Notes: generated by a model from the letters alone, not told the origin. Shown: positions 25,675-35,737, numbered from the stretch's first letter. The stretch is DNA of 64,000 bases from an uncultured Alphaproteobacteria bacterium (GCA_903897605.1 CAIUCH010000050.1:22319-86318); one strand, 5' to 3'. Translations and numbers: made by a program.

Positions 25675-26508
25675 ATGGACGACAAAGCGACTGAGAACAA
25701 GCCGGAAAATCAGGCCCCGGAAGAGGGCAAAGCCAAGAAGTGGGAAACGATTCTGGTGGAACGGCGGGAGCGCGTCGGCCTCATCACCCTCAATCGTCCG
25801 AAATCCTTGAACGCCCTCAATCGGCAGCTGGCGCAGGAAACCCTCAAGGCGCTGCAGGAATTCGACGCCGATGATCGTGTCGGCGCCATCGTGATCGCCG
25901 GCAGCCCGCGCGCTTTTGCCGCCGGCGCCGACATTGCCGAGATGGCGGAAAAATCCTTCACCGATTTCTACAGGGACGACTTTCTCGCCCCGTGGGACCA
26001 GGTCCGGTTGATCGCAAAGCCCATCATCGCGGCCGTCAGCGGTTTTGCGCTTGGCGGCGGATGCGAGCTTGCCCTTCTTTGCGATTTCATAATCGCCTCC
26101 GACGATGCGCAGTTCGGTCAACCCGAAATCAAGCTCGGAATATTGCCGGGAATTGGCGGCTCGCAACGATTGACCCGGGCGGTCGGCAAATCGCTGACGA
26201 TGGACATGGTTCTCACCGGACGCTCGATCAACGCGGCCGAGGCCAAGGCCGCGGGACTTGTCGCGCGCGTCGTCGCCCCCGCCGATCTGCTGCAGACCGC
26301 ATTGGAAGCCGCCCACACCATCGCGGCCTATAACGCACCGGCCGTGAAGATGGCGAAACAAGCCGTCAACCAGGCTTTCGAGGGAACGCTGGCCGAGGGC
26401 CTGCGCCATGAGCGGCTGCTGTTCCAGGCCGCATTCGCTACCGAAGGCCAGAAGGAGGGGATGAACGCGTTTGTTGCGAAGCGGGCTCCCGTCTTCCGGA
26501 ACCGGTGA
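25675..26508 (+). CDS. Enoyl-CoA hydratase/isomerase (crotonase family)
   Basis: A 277-residue crotonase with an extra charged N-terminal stretch of about 25 residues ([20 protein letters not shown]). The oxyanion-hole motifs [11 protein letters not shown] and [13 protein letters not shown] are present, as are both catalytic glutamates (in GCELA and QPEIKLG). It hydrates trans-2-enoyl-CoA. GAAGGAG lies just before the ATG, and the gene follows the CoA-transferase by 62 bases. Confidence 0.9.
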   Translation: MDDKATENKPENQAPEEGKAKKWETILVERRERVGLITLNRPKSLNALNRQLAQETLKALQEFDADDRVGAIVIAGSPRAFAAGADIAEMAEKSFTDFYRDDFLAPWDQVRLIAKPIIAAVSGFALGGGCELALLCDFIIASDDAQFGQPEIKLGILPGIGGSQRLTRAVGKSLTMDMVLTGRSINAAEAKAAGLVARVVAPADLLQTALEAAHTIAAYNAPAVKMAKQAVNQAFEGTLAEGLRHERLLFQAAFATEGQKEGMNAFVAKRAPVFRNR

Positions 26509-26523
26509 AATAATCGGGGCTTG

Positions 26524-28161
26524 ATGGTGGACCAAGTTCAATTGCTCGACGGCGATTATGATTACATCGTAGCCGGCGCCGGTTCGGCGGGCTGCGTTGT
26601 CGCCAACCGCCTTTCGGCCGATCCCAAAAATCGGGTCCTGCTGCTGGAGGCGGGTGGCCGGGATAATTGGATCTGGTTCCATATTCCGGTCGGCTATCTC
26701 TTTGCCATCGGCAATCCCAGAAGCGACTGGATGTTCCAGACCGAGCCGGAGCCGGGGCTGAACGGACGCTCGCTGAATTATCCCCGGGGCAAAGTTATCG
26801 GTGGTTCATCGGCGATCAATGCCATGATCTCCATGCGCGGTCAGCGCCAGGATTACGATCAATGGCGCCAGATGGGGTTGACCGGCTGGAGCGCCGATGA
26901 GGTTTTTTCAACCTTCAAGCGGCTGGACAATCATTTTCTGGGCGAAACCGAACATCACGGCTCCAAAGGCGAATGGCGCGTCGAAGAACCAAGATTGCGC
27001 TGGGATATTCTTGACGCGGTCCGCGATGCCGCGGAGCAGATGGGTATTGCGCGCATTCCGGATTTCAACACCGGGGACAATGAAGGCGTTGGCTACTTTC
27101 ACGTAAACCAGAAGCGAGGGCTGCGCTGGTCCGCCGCGCGCGGCTTCCTGAAACCTGCCTTGCATCGCTCCAATCTTCGCCTTGAAACGCATGCCAGCAT
27201 CGACAAGCTGGTTTTTGACGGACGCCGCGCAAGCGGCATCCGTTTTAATCGCGGCGCGCAGGTTTACGAGGCCCGAGCAAAGCGCGAAATTATATTGTGC
27301 GCCGGTTCGATCGGTTCGATCGAAATTCTACAAAGATCCGGAGTGGGCGATCCAGCCTTCCTCCAGTCCCTTGGCATTCCGGTTGTCCTGGAGCGCCAAG
27401 GAGTCGGCAAAAACCTACAAGACCATCTGCAGCAGCGAATGATCTACAAAGTGTCCGGGGTGAAGACGCTGAACGAGACCTACCATTCGCTGGTGGGCAG
27501 AGCATTGATGGGGGCGGAATATGCGTTGTTCCAAACCGGCCCCCTCACCATGGCGCCGTCGCAGTTGGGTATTTTTACCCGCTCCGACAATTTGCAGGAG
27601 CGCGCCAACATCGAATTTCATGTCCAGCCGCTGTCGCTCGATAAGTTCGGTGACCCCCTGCATCGGTTCCGGGCCATCACCGTCAGTGCCTGTAACTTGA
27701 GACCGACATCCCGAGGTGTCATTCACATCCGGTCCACGAATTTTCGAGACAAGCCCGTCATCAAGCCCAACTATTTATCGACCGATGAAGACCGGCGGGT
27801 GGCCGCCAATGCGATTCGCGTGACGCGCCGGCTGATGGGCCAGCCGGTGCTCGGCAAATATCGGCCGGAAGAATATGTCCCTGGCACCGTGGTCTCAAAC
27901 GACACGGCGGATCTGGCAAAGGCCGCAGGGGATATCGGCACAACCATCTTCCACCCGGTCGGTACCGCCAAAATGGGATTGCCCAGCGATCCGCTCGCCG
28001 TCGTGGACGAGCGCCTTCGTGTTCATGGGGCCAAAGGGCTGCGCGTCGTCGACGCCTCGGTCATGCCCAACATAACGTCAGGCAACACCAACACACCTAC
28101 GATCATGATCGCGGAAAAGGGCAGTAATTATATCATCGAGGACAGTCGCGGCCGGGCCTGA
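26524..28161 (+). CDS. GMC-family FAD alcohol dehydrogenase (choline dehydrogenase-like)
   Basis: A 545-residue glucose-methanol-choline oxidoreductase. The FAD-binding Rossmann motif is YIVAGAGSAGCVVANRLS; GMC signatures are YPRGKVIGGSSAINAM and, near the end, IFHPVGTAKMG with SGNTNTPTIMIAEKG giving the His-Asn catalytic pair. It has no signal peptide, so it probably works at the cytoplasmic face. It oxidises a primary alcohol and follows the hydratase gene by 15 bases. The ATG at 26524 is chosen; a TTG three bases earlier is also possible. Confidence 0.9.
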   Translation: MVDQVQLLDGDYDYIVAGAGSAGCVVANRLSADPKNRVLLLEAGGRDNWIWFHIPVGYLFAIGNPRSDWMFQTEPEPGLNGRSLNYPRGKVIGGSSAINAMISMRGQRQDYDQWRQMGLTGWSADEVFSTFKRLDNHFLGETEHHGSKGEWRVEEPRLRWDILDAVRDAAEQMGIARIPDFNTGDNEGVGYFHVNQKRGLRWSAARGFLKPALHRSNLRLETHASIDKLVFDGRRASGIRFNRGAQVYEARAKREIILCAGSIGSIEILQRSGVGDPAFLQSLGIPVVLERQGVGKNLQDHLQQRMIYKVSGVKTLNETYHSLVGRALMGAEYALFQTGPLTMAPSQLGIFTRSDNLQERANIEFHVQPLSLDKFGDPLHRFRAITVSACNLRPTSRGVIHIRSTNFRDKPVIKPNYLSTDEDRRVAANAIRVTRRLMGQPVLGKYRPEEYVPGTVVSNDTADLAKAAGDIGTTIFHPVGTAKMGLPSDPLAVVDERLRVHGAKGLRVVDASVMPNITSGNTNTPTIMIAEKGSNYIIEDSRGRA

Positions 28162-28501
28162 TTTTTCCCAAATATCCGTTGGCGAGCCGCGAGTTGTTCG
28201 GGAATTTCGAGATGCCGCACCCACTAAGATCATGTTGCCGTTAGGATCTTTATTGCTTCGACGTGCGCAGAGTGTGCTCAAATGCTGGGCATCCGTGCGG
28301 CAGCATGCCTGCATCATCGCGGCCGGTATTTTCCGGCATGCCTAGAAAGACATCACGACGCCGAGTCGATAGGCAACCCGTCCGCTCACAACGCCACTGG
28401 ATCGGAGGGAGCCGATGCCATAACCTCTTTGCCATTGCCGGGATCAACACGCCGTCGATCACTCCCAAGTCCAAAGTGATTGCGGCAATCGGGGGATGAC
28501 C
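28162..28501. other. Intergenic region before the secreted amidohydrolase gene
   Basis: No supported gene. A small inverted repeat GCCGG-TATTTT-CCGGC lies at about 28322-28337. Two short overlapping frames (28250-28474 minus, 28263-28499 plus) have no recognisable features and look like chance ORFs. Confidence 0.4.
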
Positions 28502-30220
28502 ATGACCATCAAACGCAGTCGCAGACAGATTCTCGAGTCGATGGGCTTTGGAACCAGTGTTCTGCTGGGATCATCCTGGCTCGACGCAGCGCGGGCGGCC
28601 GAGGAAAATCCCAGGCCCGATCTTATCGTCATCAACGCCAAGGTCACGACCATGGATCGTGCCGCGCCGGCGGCAGAGGCTTTCGCGGTGCGTGCGGGCC
28701 GGTTTACGGCAGTGGGCAGCACGGCAGACATGAAGTCGTTGGCGAGCCCCAAAACACAGGTCTATGACGCCAAGGGTATGATGGTGGTGCCCGGCTTCAA
28801 CGATACCCACAATCACGGCGGTGGCGACCTTCTGCTTTACGAAGTTCTGGTCGGCAATCCCTATGTCGTCGAATTTGTCACCATTCAGAGCATCATCGAT
28901 AAACTGAAGGCGCGTGCGGCGAAGACGCCGCCGGGTTCCTGGGTGATCGGCTATTATTACGACGACACCAAGGTGAAAGATAATCGCCCGCTCAACAACA
29001 AGGATCTGGACAAGGTCTCGACTGTGCATCCCGTCATGGTCATCCATCGCGGCGGCCACACGTCGTTCTACAACAGCAAGGCCATGGAGATGGCGGGCTT
29101 GACCAAGAACACGCCGCCTCATTTCGGCGGCACCTTCGACAAGGACGCCAATGGCGAGTTGAACGGCCGCGTCACTGACAATGCCCGCGATATCTTCAAG
29201 GGCGTCGGAAAGATCGTCGCCTACAGCCCCGCGGAACAGGAGCGCCGTTCGGTCAGCGGCGTGGAATTCATCTCCAAGAAGTTCGTCGAGTATGGCCTGA
29301 CCAGTGTATGCCACGACGAAGACGTGCTGGCCGCGATGCAAACGGTGCGCCAACGCGGCAATCTTCTCCACAGAGTCAGCTATGAACCCGACGATGTCCT
29401 TGTGGAGGCCATGATCAAGACGGGTATCAAGACGGATTTTGGCGACGAGTGGATCAAGTTCGGCGCCACCTCCGAGCATGTGGTCGACGGTTCCTTCTCC
29501 GAGCGTACCGCCGCGATGAGCCGGCCCTATCTGGGCATCTCGCCGTCCTATAAGGGCAATGTGACGGAAAAACAGAAGGATACGAATGTCTGGGCCGAAA
29601 GGGTGCATCGAGCCGGCATTCGTCTGAACTGTCATGCCAATGGCGATGTGGCCATCGATCAGGTGATGACGGCGTATGAGCTGGCGTTGAAGGCCTATCC
29701 CGTGCCCAACAGCCGGCCCAAGATCACGCACTGCACCTTCATCAACGATGATCTCATCCGGCGGATGAAGGCAGTGGATCTTGTGCCGTCATTGTTCAGC
29801 TCTTACGCCTATTACAATTCGGACAAATTCCATTTCTACGGCGAAGACTACATGAAAAACGCCATGGCGTATCGCACCTTCGAGGATGCCGGCCTGCACG
29901 CTTCCACCGGTTCGGATTTCGGAACGCCCGGACCCTTTGCGCCTCTGATGTCCATACAGGGCATGGTGACCCGCAAAGGGTTCAATGGCGAAATTTGGGG
30001 CGCCAATCAGAAGCTGACGGTGGACCAGGCGATCCGGGCATCAAGTTATAACGGCGCTTACAATACCCGCGAAGAAAACATCAAAGGCTCAATTACCGCG
30101 GGTAAGTTGGCGGACTATGTGGTGCTGGCCGATGATCTGCACAAAATCGATCCGGAAAAGATCAAGGATGTGAAGATCGTTCAAACCGTGGTCGGGGGGA
30201 TTGCCCGATATCAGGCCTAG
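28502..30220 (+). CDS. Tat-type secreted amidohydrolase (YtcJ-like)
   Basis: A 572-residue metal-dependent hydrolase. The N terminus has a twin-arginine segment (KRSRRQILESMGFGTSVLLG). Metal ligands typical of the amidohydrolase superfamily are visible: HxH in FNDTHNHGGG, then MVIHRGGHTSF, LNCHANGDVAID, ITHCTFI and the late Asp in ASTGSDFGTPG. The C-terminal composite beta domain (GSITAGKLADYVVL) is typical of YtcJ. GGGGG ends six bases before the ATG at 28502; an ATG at 28496 is also in frame. Substrate unknown. It is convergent with the mutarotase gene. Confidence 0.87.
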   Translation: MTIKRSRRQILESMGFGTSVLLGSSWLDAARAAEENPRPDLIVINAKVTTMDRAAPAAEAFAVRAGRFTAVGSTADMKSLASPKTQVYDAKGMMVVPGFNDTHNHGGGDLLLYEVLVGNPYVVEFVTIQSIIDKLKARAAKTPPGSWVIGYYYDDTKVKDNRPLNNKDLDKVSTVHPVMVIHRGGHTSFYNSKAMEMAGLTKNTPPHFGGTFDKDANGELNGRVTDNARDIFKGVGKIVAYSPAEQERRSVSGVEFISKKFVEYGLTSVCHDEDVLAAMQTVRQRGNLLHRVSYEPDDVLVEAMIKTGIKTDFGDEWIKFGATSEHVVDGSFSERTAAMSRPYLGISPSYKGNVTEKQKDTNVWAERVHRAGIRLNCHANGDVAIDQVMTAYELALKAYPVPNSRPKITHCTFINDDLIRRMKAVDLVPSLFSSYAYYNSDKFHFYGEDYMKNAMAYRTFEDAGLHASTGSDFGTPGPFAPLMSIQGMVTRKGFNGEIWGANQKLTVDQAIRASSYNGAYNTREENIKGSITAGKLADYVVLADDLHKIDPEKIKDVKIVQTVVGGIARYQA

Positions 30221-30242
30221 AGGCCGTGTTCCGCTCCGAACA

Positions 30243-31382
30243 TTATTCCGTTTCAAATCTATAAACGGTCTGGCTCCGGTAATTTTCCCCGGGTTGCAAA
30301 GTCGTCGACGGAAAATTCGCGTGATTGGGGGAATCGGGGAAGTGCTGCGTCTCCATGCAGAACCCGGTGCGATACGCCAAAACCGATCCGTTCTTTCCCA
30401 CCGCCTTTCCATCCAGAAAATTGCCACTGTAGAACTGAATGCCGGGCTCCGTCGTGCGGATCTCCAATACCCGTCCCGTTGCAGGCTCAACCACATGGGC
30501 AGCCAGTTTCAGCCCGGCTCCGCTGGCCAGGACCCAATTGTGGTCATAGCCCTTTCCCAGCTTCAGTTGCTCATCGCTATCGGCAATGCGCTTTCCGATC
30601 GCGACGGGTTTTCGGAAATCGAATGGCGTGCCTTCGACATTGCGCAGCTCGCCCGTGGGGATCAGGCCATTATCGACCGGCGTGAATTGCGGCGCCTCCA
30701 GCCGAACCATATGGCCAAGGATATTCTTTTGCGGGTCCCCGGCGAGGTTGAAATAGGAATGATTGGTCAGATTCACCACGGTGGCCTTGTCGGTATGCGC
30801 GAAATATTGCACGCGCAATTCGTTCCGATCGGTCCAGGTGTAGAGGACGCGGACCGAAAGATTGCCGGGATAACCTTCCTCGCCATCCTTGCTGACATAG
30901 GTCAGTTCCAGGGCCTGACCTTCCTTTGAAGGCCGTTCATGGGCCGTCCACACGACCTTGTTGAAACCGCGCTTGCCGCCGTGAAGGCTGTTCTGCCCGT
31001 CATTCTTCGCCAAGAGATAAGTCTGGCCATCCAGGGCAAATTTCGCGCCGCCGATGCGGTTGCCATAACGCCCGATCAATCCGCCAAAATACGATGTGCC
31101 GGTTTCATATCCTTTCAGGGAATCATATCCCAGAACGACATCCGCCAGTTTTCCCTCCCGGTCCGGAACCTCTATGGCGACAATTGTCGCGCCGAAGTCG
31201 GTGATGGAAACCTTGGCGCCTTTCGTGTTTTGAAGAACATATAGATGAGCGTCGGACCCTTCGGATGTCTTGCCGAACGATTTGGTCAGGATGGATGGTG
31301 CGGACATGGCCGGCTCCCACGACAATGCCGCCATTGCGGTCAAGGCGAGCATGATCGAAAAAATGGATTGGTGAATCTTCAT
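30243..31382 (-). CDS. galM: Secreted aldose 1-epimerase (galactose mutarotase)
   Basis: A 379-residue galactose-mutarotase-like protein with a signal peptide (MKIHQSIFSIMLALTAMAAL). Catalytic His in NLTNHSYFNLAG and Glu in RTTEPGIQFYSGN are present, along with KGYDHNWVL. It interconverts anomers of D-galactose or similar aldoses, here in the periplasm. A GAGG sequence precedes the ATG at 31382; the longer frame upstream lacks a signal. It is last in a minus-strand galactose cluster, 163 bases after the symporter gene. Confidence 0.88.
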   Translation of the reverse strand: MKIHQSIFSIMLALTAMAALSWEPAMSAPSILTKSFGKTSEGSDAHLYVLQNTKGAKVSITDFGATIVAIEVPDREGKLADVVLGYDSLKGYETGTSYFGGLIGRYGNRIGGAKFALDGQTYLLAKNDGQNSLHGGKRGFNKVVWTAHERPSKEGQALELTYVSKDGEEGYPGNLSVRVLYTWTDRNELRVQYFAHTDKATVVNLTNHSYFNLAGDPQKNILGHMVRLEAPQFTPVDNGLIPTGELRNVEGTPFDFRKPVAIGKRIADSDEQLKLGKGYDHNWVLASGAGLKLAAHVVEPATGRVLEIRTTEPGIQFYSGNFLDGKAVGKNGSVLAYRTGFCMETQHFPDSPNHANFPSTTLQPGENYRSQTVYRFETE

Positions 31383-31545
31383 GATGCGCCTCGGGCGGAG
31401 ATCAATTCGGTTTCCTGTGTCATGACGAAAAATCGCAGTCCTATTGCCATTATTCATTGCCGCCCCCGTTTGATGAAAGCTCGCGCAACAGGGGCAGCAA
31501 GTCAAGAAATGGCTCCGGATGGTTGGACGGCTTGCCCGCCGCCTC

Positions 31546-33114
31546 TCACCAGAATGTGGCGTAGAGCGCGGTCAGGATTGCGATGACCAGCACGCTTGCG
31601 ACATTGAATGAAAGGGAAGTCGAGTAGTCGATGTTTGAAACATCGATGGTGGAGGTGGACCTCTTGCGCTGCAGCAGCGAAACCACAATCGCCGCGCCCA
31701 GGCAGATCAGGAACACATAGCCCACGCGGTTCATGAACGGAATTTCGGGCGCATAGATCTTGTAGCCATAGGACAACACCACCGACCCGATCGCCGCGAC
31801 AAAGGCGCCCGCTGTTGTCGCGCGCGGCCAGAACAATCCCAGAATGAAGATCACGACGATGCCCGGAGTCACGAATCCGGTATATTCCTGAATATATTGA
31901 AAGGCCTGGGGAAGATTTCCAAGCAGCGGCTTTGCCGTCAGCAATGCGGCAACCAGTGCGACGACCGCCGTGATGCGGCCGACGATCACCAGCATGCGCT
32001 CGCTCGCATTTTTGTGCAGCGGTTTGTAAAGGTCGATCGTGAAGATGGTGGCGATGGAATTTATCTTGGACCCCATCGACGCGATGATTGCCGCGATCAG
32101 CGCGGCAAACACCAGGCCGAGAAGACCCGGCGGCAACAATGTCATGAGATAGGGATAGGCCTGATCGGGCTTGGCCAGATGCGGCGCCAATGTGCCCGCC
32201 GCGATCCCCGGCAGCACCACAAGCACGGGCATGAGCAGCTTCAGGAAGGCGGCGAGAACGATGCCGGTTTGTGCTTCGGCAGTATCCTTCGCCGCCAGGG
32301 CGCGCTGGATGATGTATTGATTGAATCCCCAATAGGACAAATTCATGATCCACATGCCGCCGACCAGGACCGACAGGCCGGGCAAATCCATATAACTCGG
32401 ATTGTCCGGCGAAAGGATCATCTGGAACTTGCCCGGCATCTGGGCCCTCAGCGTATTGAACCCGCCGATCACGCCGCCTATGCCGGTGCCGCCAGATATT
32501 TTTTCCAGCGCGATCGCGGCAATCACCAAACCGCCCAGCACCAGCAGGCTGACTTGGACGATGTCGGTCAGCGCCACGGCTTTAAGCCCGCCATAAAGCG
32601 CATAGGCGCCGGCAAACACGCCCAGCCCAAGCATGGCATATTCGATGTCCAATCCGGTGACGGTATGGACCGCGGTTGCGCCAAGCCAGAGAATGGATGT
32701 CAGATTCACGAAGACATAGAGTCCGAGCCAGAATATGGCCATCACCAGCCGCACACTGGTGCCATACCGGCGCTGGAGGAATTCCGGCATCGTGCTGATT
32801 TGGTTTTTCAGGAAGATCGGCAGGAAAAATTTGCCCACGATCAGCAAGGTCAGCGCCGCCATCCATTCATAGGATGCAATGCCCAACCCGATGACATAGC
32901 CCGACCCGGACATGCCGATGATTTGTTCCGCCGAGATATTTGCCGCGATCAGCGAGGTGCCGATCGCCCACCAGGGCAGGTTCCTACTGGCCAGGAAATA
33001 ATCCCTGCTGTTTTTGACATGGCCGGGTTTTTCGCGCGAAACCCATTGGGCAAGCGTGAAGATCGATACGGCATATACCAATATGACGGCGATATCGGCG
33101 AATGACAGGTTCAT
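31546..33114 (-). CDS. Sodium/sugar symporter (SSS family, SGLT-like)
   Basis: A 522-residue solute:sodium symporter with about fourteen helices: FLASRNLPWWAIGTSLIAAN near the start, the SGLT-type GGMWIMNLSYWGFNQYIIQR, and AALIAAIIASMGSKINSIAT. It takes up a monosaccharide, probably D-galactose given the neighbouring galactose dehydrogenase, dgoK and dgoA. It starts 18 bases after the dgoA stop, so they are in one operon. Confidence 0.9.
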   Translation of the reverse strand: MNLSFADIAVILVYAVSIFTLAQWVSREKPGHVKNSRDYFLASRNLPWWAIGTSLIAANISAEQIIGMSGSGYVIGLGIASYEWMAALTLLIVGKFFLPIFLKNQISTMPEFLQRRYGTSVRLVMAIFWLGLYVFVNLTSILWLGATAVHTVTGLDIEYAMLGLGVFAGAYALYGGLKAVALTDIVQVSLLVLGGLVIAAIALEKISGGTGIGGVIGGFNTLRAQMPGKFQMILSPDNPSYMDLPGLSVLVGGMWIMNLSYWGFNQYIIQRALAAKDTAEAQTGIVLAAFLKLLMPVLVVLPGIAAGTLAPHLAKPDQAYPYLMTLLPPGLLGLVFAALIAAIIASMGSKINSIATIFTIDLYKPLHKNASERMLVIVGRITAVVALVAALLTAKPLLGNLPQAFQYIQEYTGFVTPGIVVIFILGLFWPRATTAGAFVAAIGSVVLSYGYKIYAPEIPFMNRVGYVFLICLGAAIVVSLLQRKRSTSTIDVSNIDYSTSLSFNVASVLVIAILTALYATFW

Positions 33115-33132
33115 GCGAATCCAGCCCCTGAT

Positions 33133-33765
33133 CTATTTTCTCTGTTGTGTCTGCCCGATTGTTTCAACCGCGCGCCGCGCGCGGGCGGCAATATCGGCAA
33201 TGGCATAGTCCGGCTTGAAAAGCTCCGATCCGAAACCAAATCCCGCCGCGCCGGCGCGAATCCAAGCGCCGATCTGCTCGGACCCCACACCGCCAACGGC
33301 ATAGACCTTGATGTGATCTGGAAGAACCGCTCGCAGCGCCGTCACATGCGCAGGGCCATAGGTTGCGGCAGGAAACAGCTTCAGTCGTGTCGCGCCGGCC
33401 TTTGCCGCAGCGAACGCTTCTGTTGCCGTGGCAAATCCCGGCATCGAGACCATGTCCAACGACAAGGAGCGGGCAATGATGCCTGAATCGGTATTTGGCG
33501 AGACGACCAGTTGGCCGCCCGCCTCGCGCGTACGGTCTACGTCGTCCAGCCGCAACACGGTGCCCGCGCCGATGAGGCAGGAATTTCCCAACAATTTTCT
33601 CAGCCGGGAAATGCTCTTGAACGGCTCGGGAGAATTTAGCGGCACCTCGATGGCGCGGATACCGGCGGAAAAAAGAGCATCGCCGACAGCCTCGACGCGG
33701 TCGGGAACGACCCCGCGCAGAATCGCGACCAGGGGAATCTCGTCAAGCAGCCTTTCATGCGGCAC
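33133..33765 (-). CDS. dgoA: 2-dehydro-3-deoxy-6-phosphogalactonate aldolase
   Basis: A 210-residue class I aldolase of the KDPG/KDPGal family. LVAILRGVVPDRVEAVGDAL starts the barrel, the Schiff-base lysine is in RLKLFPAATYGP, and VYAVGGVGSEQIGAW forms the phosphate-binding end. It splits KDPGal to pyruvate and glyceraldehyde 3-phosphate. The start is GTG at 33765, overlapping the end of dgoK by 11 bases; the frame is open further upstream inside dgoK but that part is not aldolase-like. Confidence 0.9.
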   Translation of the reverse strand: MPHERLLDEIPLVAILRGVVPDRVEAVGDALFSAGIRAIEVPLNSPEPFKSISRLRKLLGNSCLIGAGTVLRLDDVDRTREAGGQLVVSPNTDSGIIARSLSLDMVSMPGFATATEAFAAAKAGATRLKLFPAATYGPAHVTALRAVLPDHIKVYAVGGVGSEQIGAWIRAGAAGFGFGSELFKPDYAIADIAARARRAVETIGQTQQRK

Positions 33766-34708
33766 GGCCGGCGCCCCCGTCGAACAACATGTCGTGGAGC
33801 ATAGCCAACCCGCCAAGGGATGCAATTTCACCATCGATTTGGCGGGTGGCAAAACCATGGACCTCAAGCGCTTGCGCGTAAAGCTGGCTCAACCTGGGCG
33901 CGCCGATCACGGTGACCCGCTGCGCATCCGGCAATTCGGCCCGGAACAGGCGTTTTGCTCCGGACACATCCTGGCCGATGATCAGCCCGGACAAATGGGC
34001 CGCCGCGTCCTCGCGGTTCAATTCTCCCCGCAACTGACGGCTGCGAACCTCAAACAACAGATGGATGAGTTCGGCATCGGGAAATTTCCTGGTCTGCGCG
34101 AGCGCCCGTGCGAATGCGGCGCCCCCGGTGACGTCCGCCATGCCGTCGCCATTCACCAGGATGCTGTGGCTGCGAAGGATTTCGAACAATTCGCCGGCCA
34201 GGCCAGTTTGAAACTGTTCGACGACGCCGTCTTTGAGCGACACCCATTTGGTGTGCGTCCCGGGCAGGCAGAGAAATTGACGGCCCGCCACCAATCCTGG
34301 GTCGCTGCGGAGCGCACCCAATAGCTGGGTTTCTTCGCCGCGCATCATGTCCGGCGCTTGCAGGCGATTTTGACAGGTGAGACCGGGCGCAATCGCGATC
34401 GCCCGCCCGTCGAAGTCAAAGCGGAACGAATTCGCCGCCATCGAATCCAATCCCGCCGGACAAACGATGTAGGGGACTTCGTGCCAACCTATGGTGGAAC
34501 CGACCATGCCACACAAAATCGCCGGCAGTTTTCCGTGGCTGGCGTCCCAGCCTTCCACCAGGTTGGAAAAAGCACTGCCGATTTTGTCGCGCGCGCCGCC
34601 GACGCCTTTGCCGGCTTTGCGTTCCAGCACTTCGCCCTGGCGGTCACAAAGATACAGCCGCAAATGTGTGGTGCCCCAGTCCCCCGCGATGAACGCAGCG
34701 TTCGGCAC
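33755..34708 (-). CDS. dgoK: 2-dehydro-3-deoxygalactonokinase
   Basis: A 317-residue sugar kinase of the DgoK family. The phosphate-binding start is FIAGDWGTTHLRLYL; MRGEETQLLGAL and LCLPGTHTKWV are characteristic. It phosphorylates 2-keto-3-deoxy-galactonate for the aldolase encoded downstream by dgoA, whose start it overlaps. The galactose dehydrogenase gene lies 99 bases upstream on the same strand. Confidence 0.92.
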   Translation of the reverse strand: MPNAAFIAGDWGTTHLRLYLCDRQGEVLERKAGKGVGGARDKIGSAFSNLVEGWDASHGKLPAILCGMVGSTIGWHEVPYIVCPAGLDSMAANSFRFDFDGRAIAIAPGLTCQNRLQAPDMMRGEETQLLGALRSDPGLVAGRQFLCLPGTHTKWVSLKDGVVEQFQTGLAGELFEILRSHSILVNGDGMADVTGGAAFARALAQTRKFPDAELIHLLFEVRSRQLRGELNREDAAAHLSGLIIGQDVSGAKRLFRAELPDAQRVTVIGAPRLSQLYAQALEVHGFATRQIDGEIASLGGLAMLHDMLFDGGAGRAA

Positions 34709-34807
34709 TGATGCGGCTCTCTGCTTGTGTGCTGCCCCAGGGCCGATTTAATTGATAAAGGCGCAGGCTGTAAAGCAAGTCGACATGCTGTCTGGAGGCT
34801 TGCCAGC

Positions 34808-35737
34808 TTAGGGGTCGAACCGATCCACAATCATGCGCGTGCCGACCAGAAAGGCATCGGCCACCAGTTGGAACGGGCGTGCATCGACATCGCTGACGCC
34901 TTTCGCCACCAGGTCGGCGAAATGGCGATAAAGCGACGGGTACTCCCCTTCCACTTCTGCCGTCGCAACAGGCTTGCCATCGGCAAAAAGCCGATTCCCC
35001 CCTTCGGACAGCCTCAAGCTACCTTCCTCCGTCTCGATATCGATGTCCCAGGTTTGCAAGCCGGTGTGCCGGAAATCAAAATTCGCCGCTATCGGCGTTC
35101 CGGCGTCGGTTGACAGATTGAGGTCCGCGGCGATTGGGGCTTGGCAATTTTCCGGAATATAAAGATGGGCCTCATTCACGAAGACGGCGCGCGGCAGGAT
35201 TTTCGTCAAAATCGATAAGGCGTTGATGCCGGGATCGAAAACGCCGAAGCCGCCCGCCCGCCAAATCCATTCCTGCCCGGGATGCCATTGGCGCACATCC
35301 TCTTTCCATGTGATCCGGATTGTGCGCACGGCCCGGCCCTCAAGCATTCTTTGTGTGGCGTATACGGCGGCGGCGTGCCGCGAATGCCAGCTTTGCAGAA
35401 GGACGCAATTCGATTGCCGGGCGAGCAGCGCCAGGTGATCCAGCTGGGCGGTGGTGGCGCAAGGCGGTTTTTCCAGAAATACATGCTTGCCGCGCGTCAG
35501 CGCCAACCGGGCGGCATCATAATGGACCTGGGGCGGCGTACAGATGGTGACGGCATCAAGGTCGGGACGGGCATCCAGCATGCCCTCGAAGCTGGCAAAA
35601 TTGTCGATGCCCTCCACATGGGCATTTCTGCTTGCACAGGCTTCCAGTTTGAAGAGCGGATTTTCGCGCAACGCGGGAATATGCTGACTTCTCGCGATCG
35701 CTCCGACGCCGACCAGGCCTATCTTGATTGGCTTCAC
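34808..35737 (-). CDS. D-galactose 1-dehydrogenase (Gfo/Idh/MocA family)
   Basis: A 309-residue NAD(P)-dependent dehydrogenase. The Rossmann motif is GLVGVGAIARSQHIPAL; the conserved EKP is in VFLEKPPCATT, and FDPGINALSIL is typical of galactose dehydrogenases of this family. It oxidises D-galactose to galactono-lactone. It heads the minus-strand galactose cluster and is divergent from the GH5-like glycosidase gene, so the 141-base gap should carry both promoters. No lactonase or galactonate dehydratase gene is in this cluster. Confidence 0.88.
   Translation of the reverse strand: MKPIKIGLVGVGAIARSQHIPALRENPLFKLEACASRNAHVEGIDNFASFEGMLDARPDLDAVTICTPPQVHYDAARLALTRGKHVFLEKPPCATTAQLDHLALLARQSNCVLLQSWHSRHAAAVYATQRMLEGRAVRTIRITWKEDVRQWHPGQEWIWRAGGFGVFDPGINALSILTKILPRAVFVNEAHLYIPENCQAPIAADLNLSTDAGTPIAANFDFRHTGLQTWDIDIETEEGSLRLSEGGNRLFADGKPVATAEVEGEYPSLYRHFADLVAKGVSDVDARPFQLVADAFLVGTRMIVDRFDP

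Noticed and set aside
28250..28499. Short frames before the amidohydrolase gene
   Set aside because: They overlap on both strands, lack ribosome-binding sites and show no family features.
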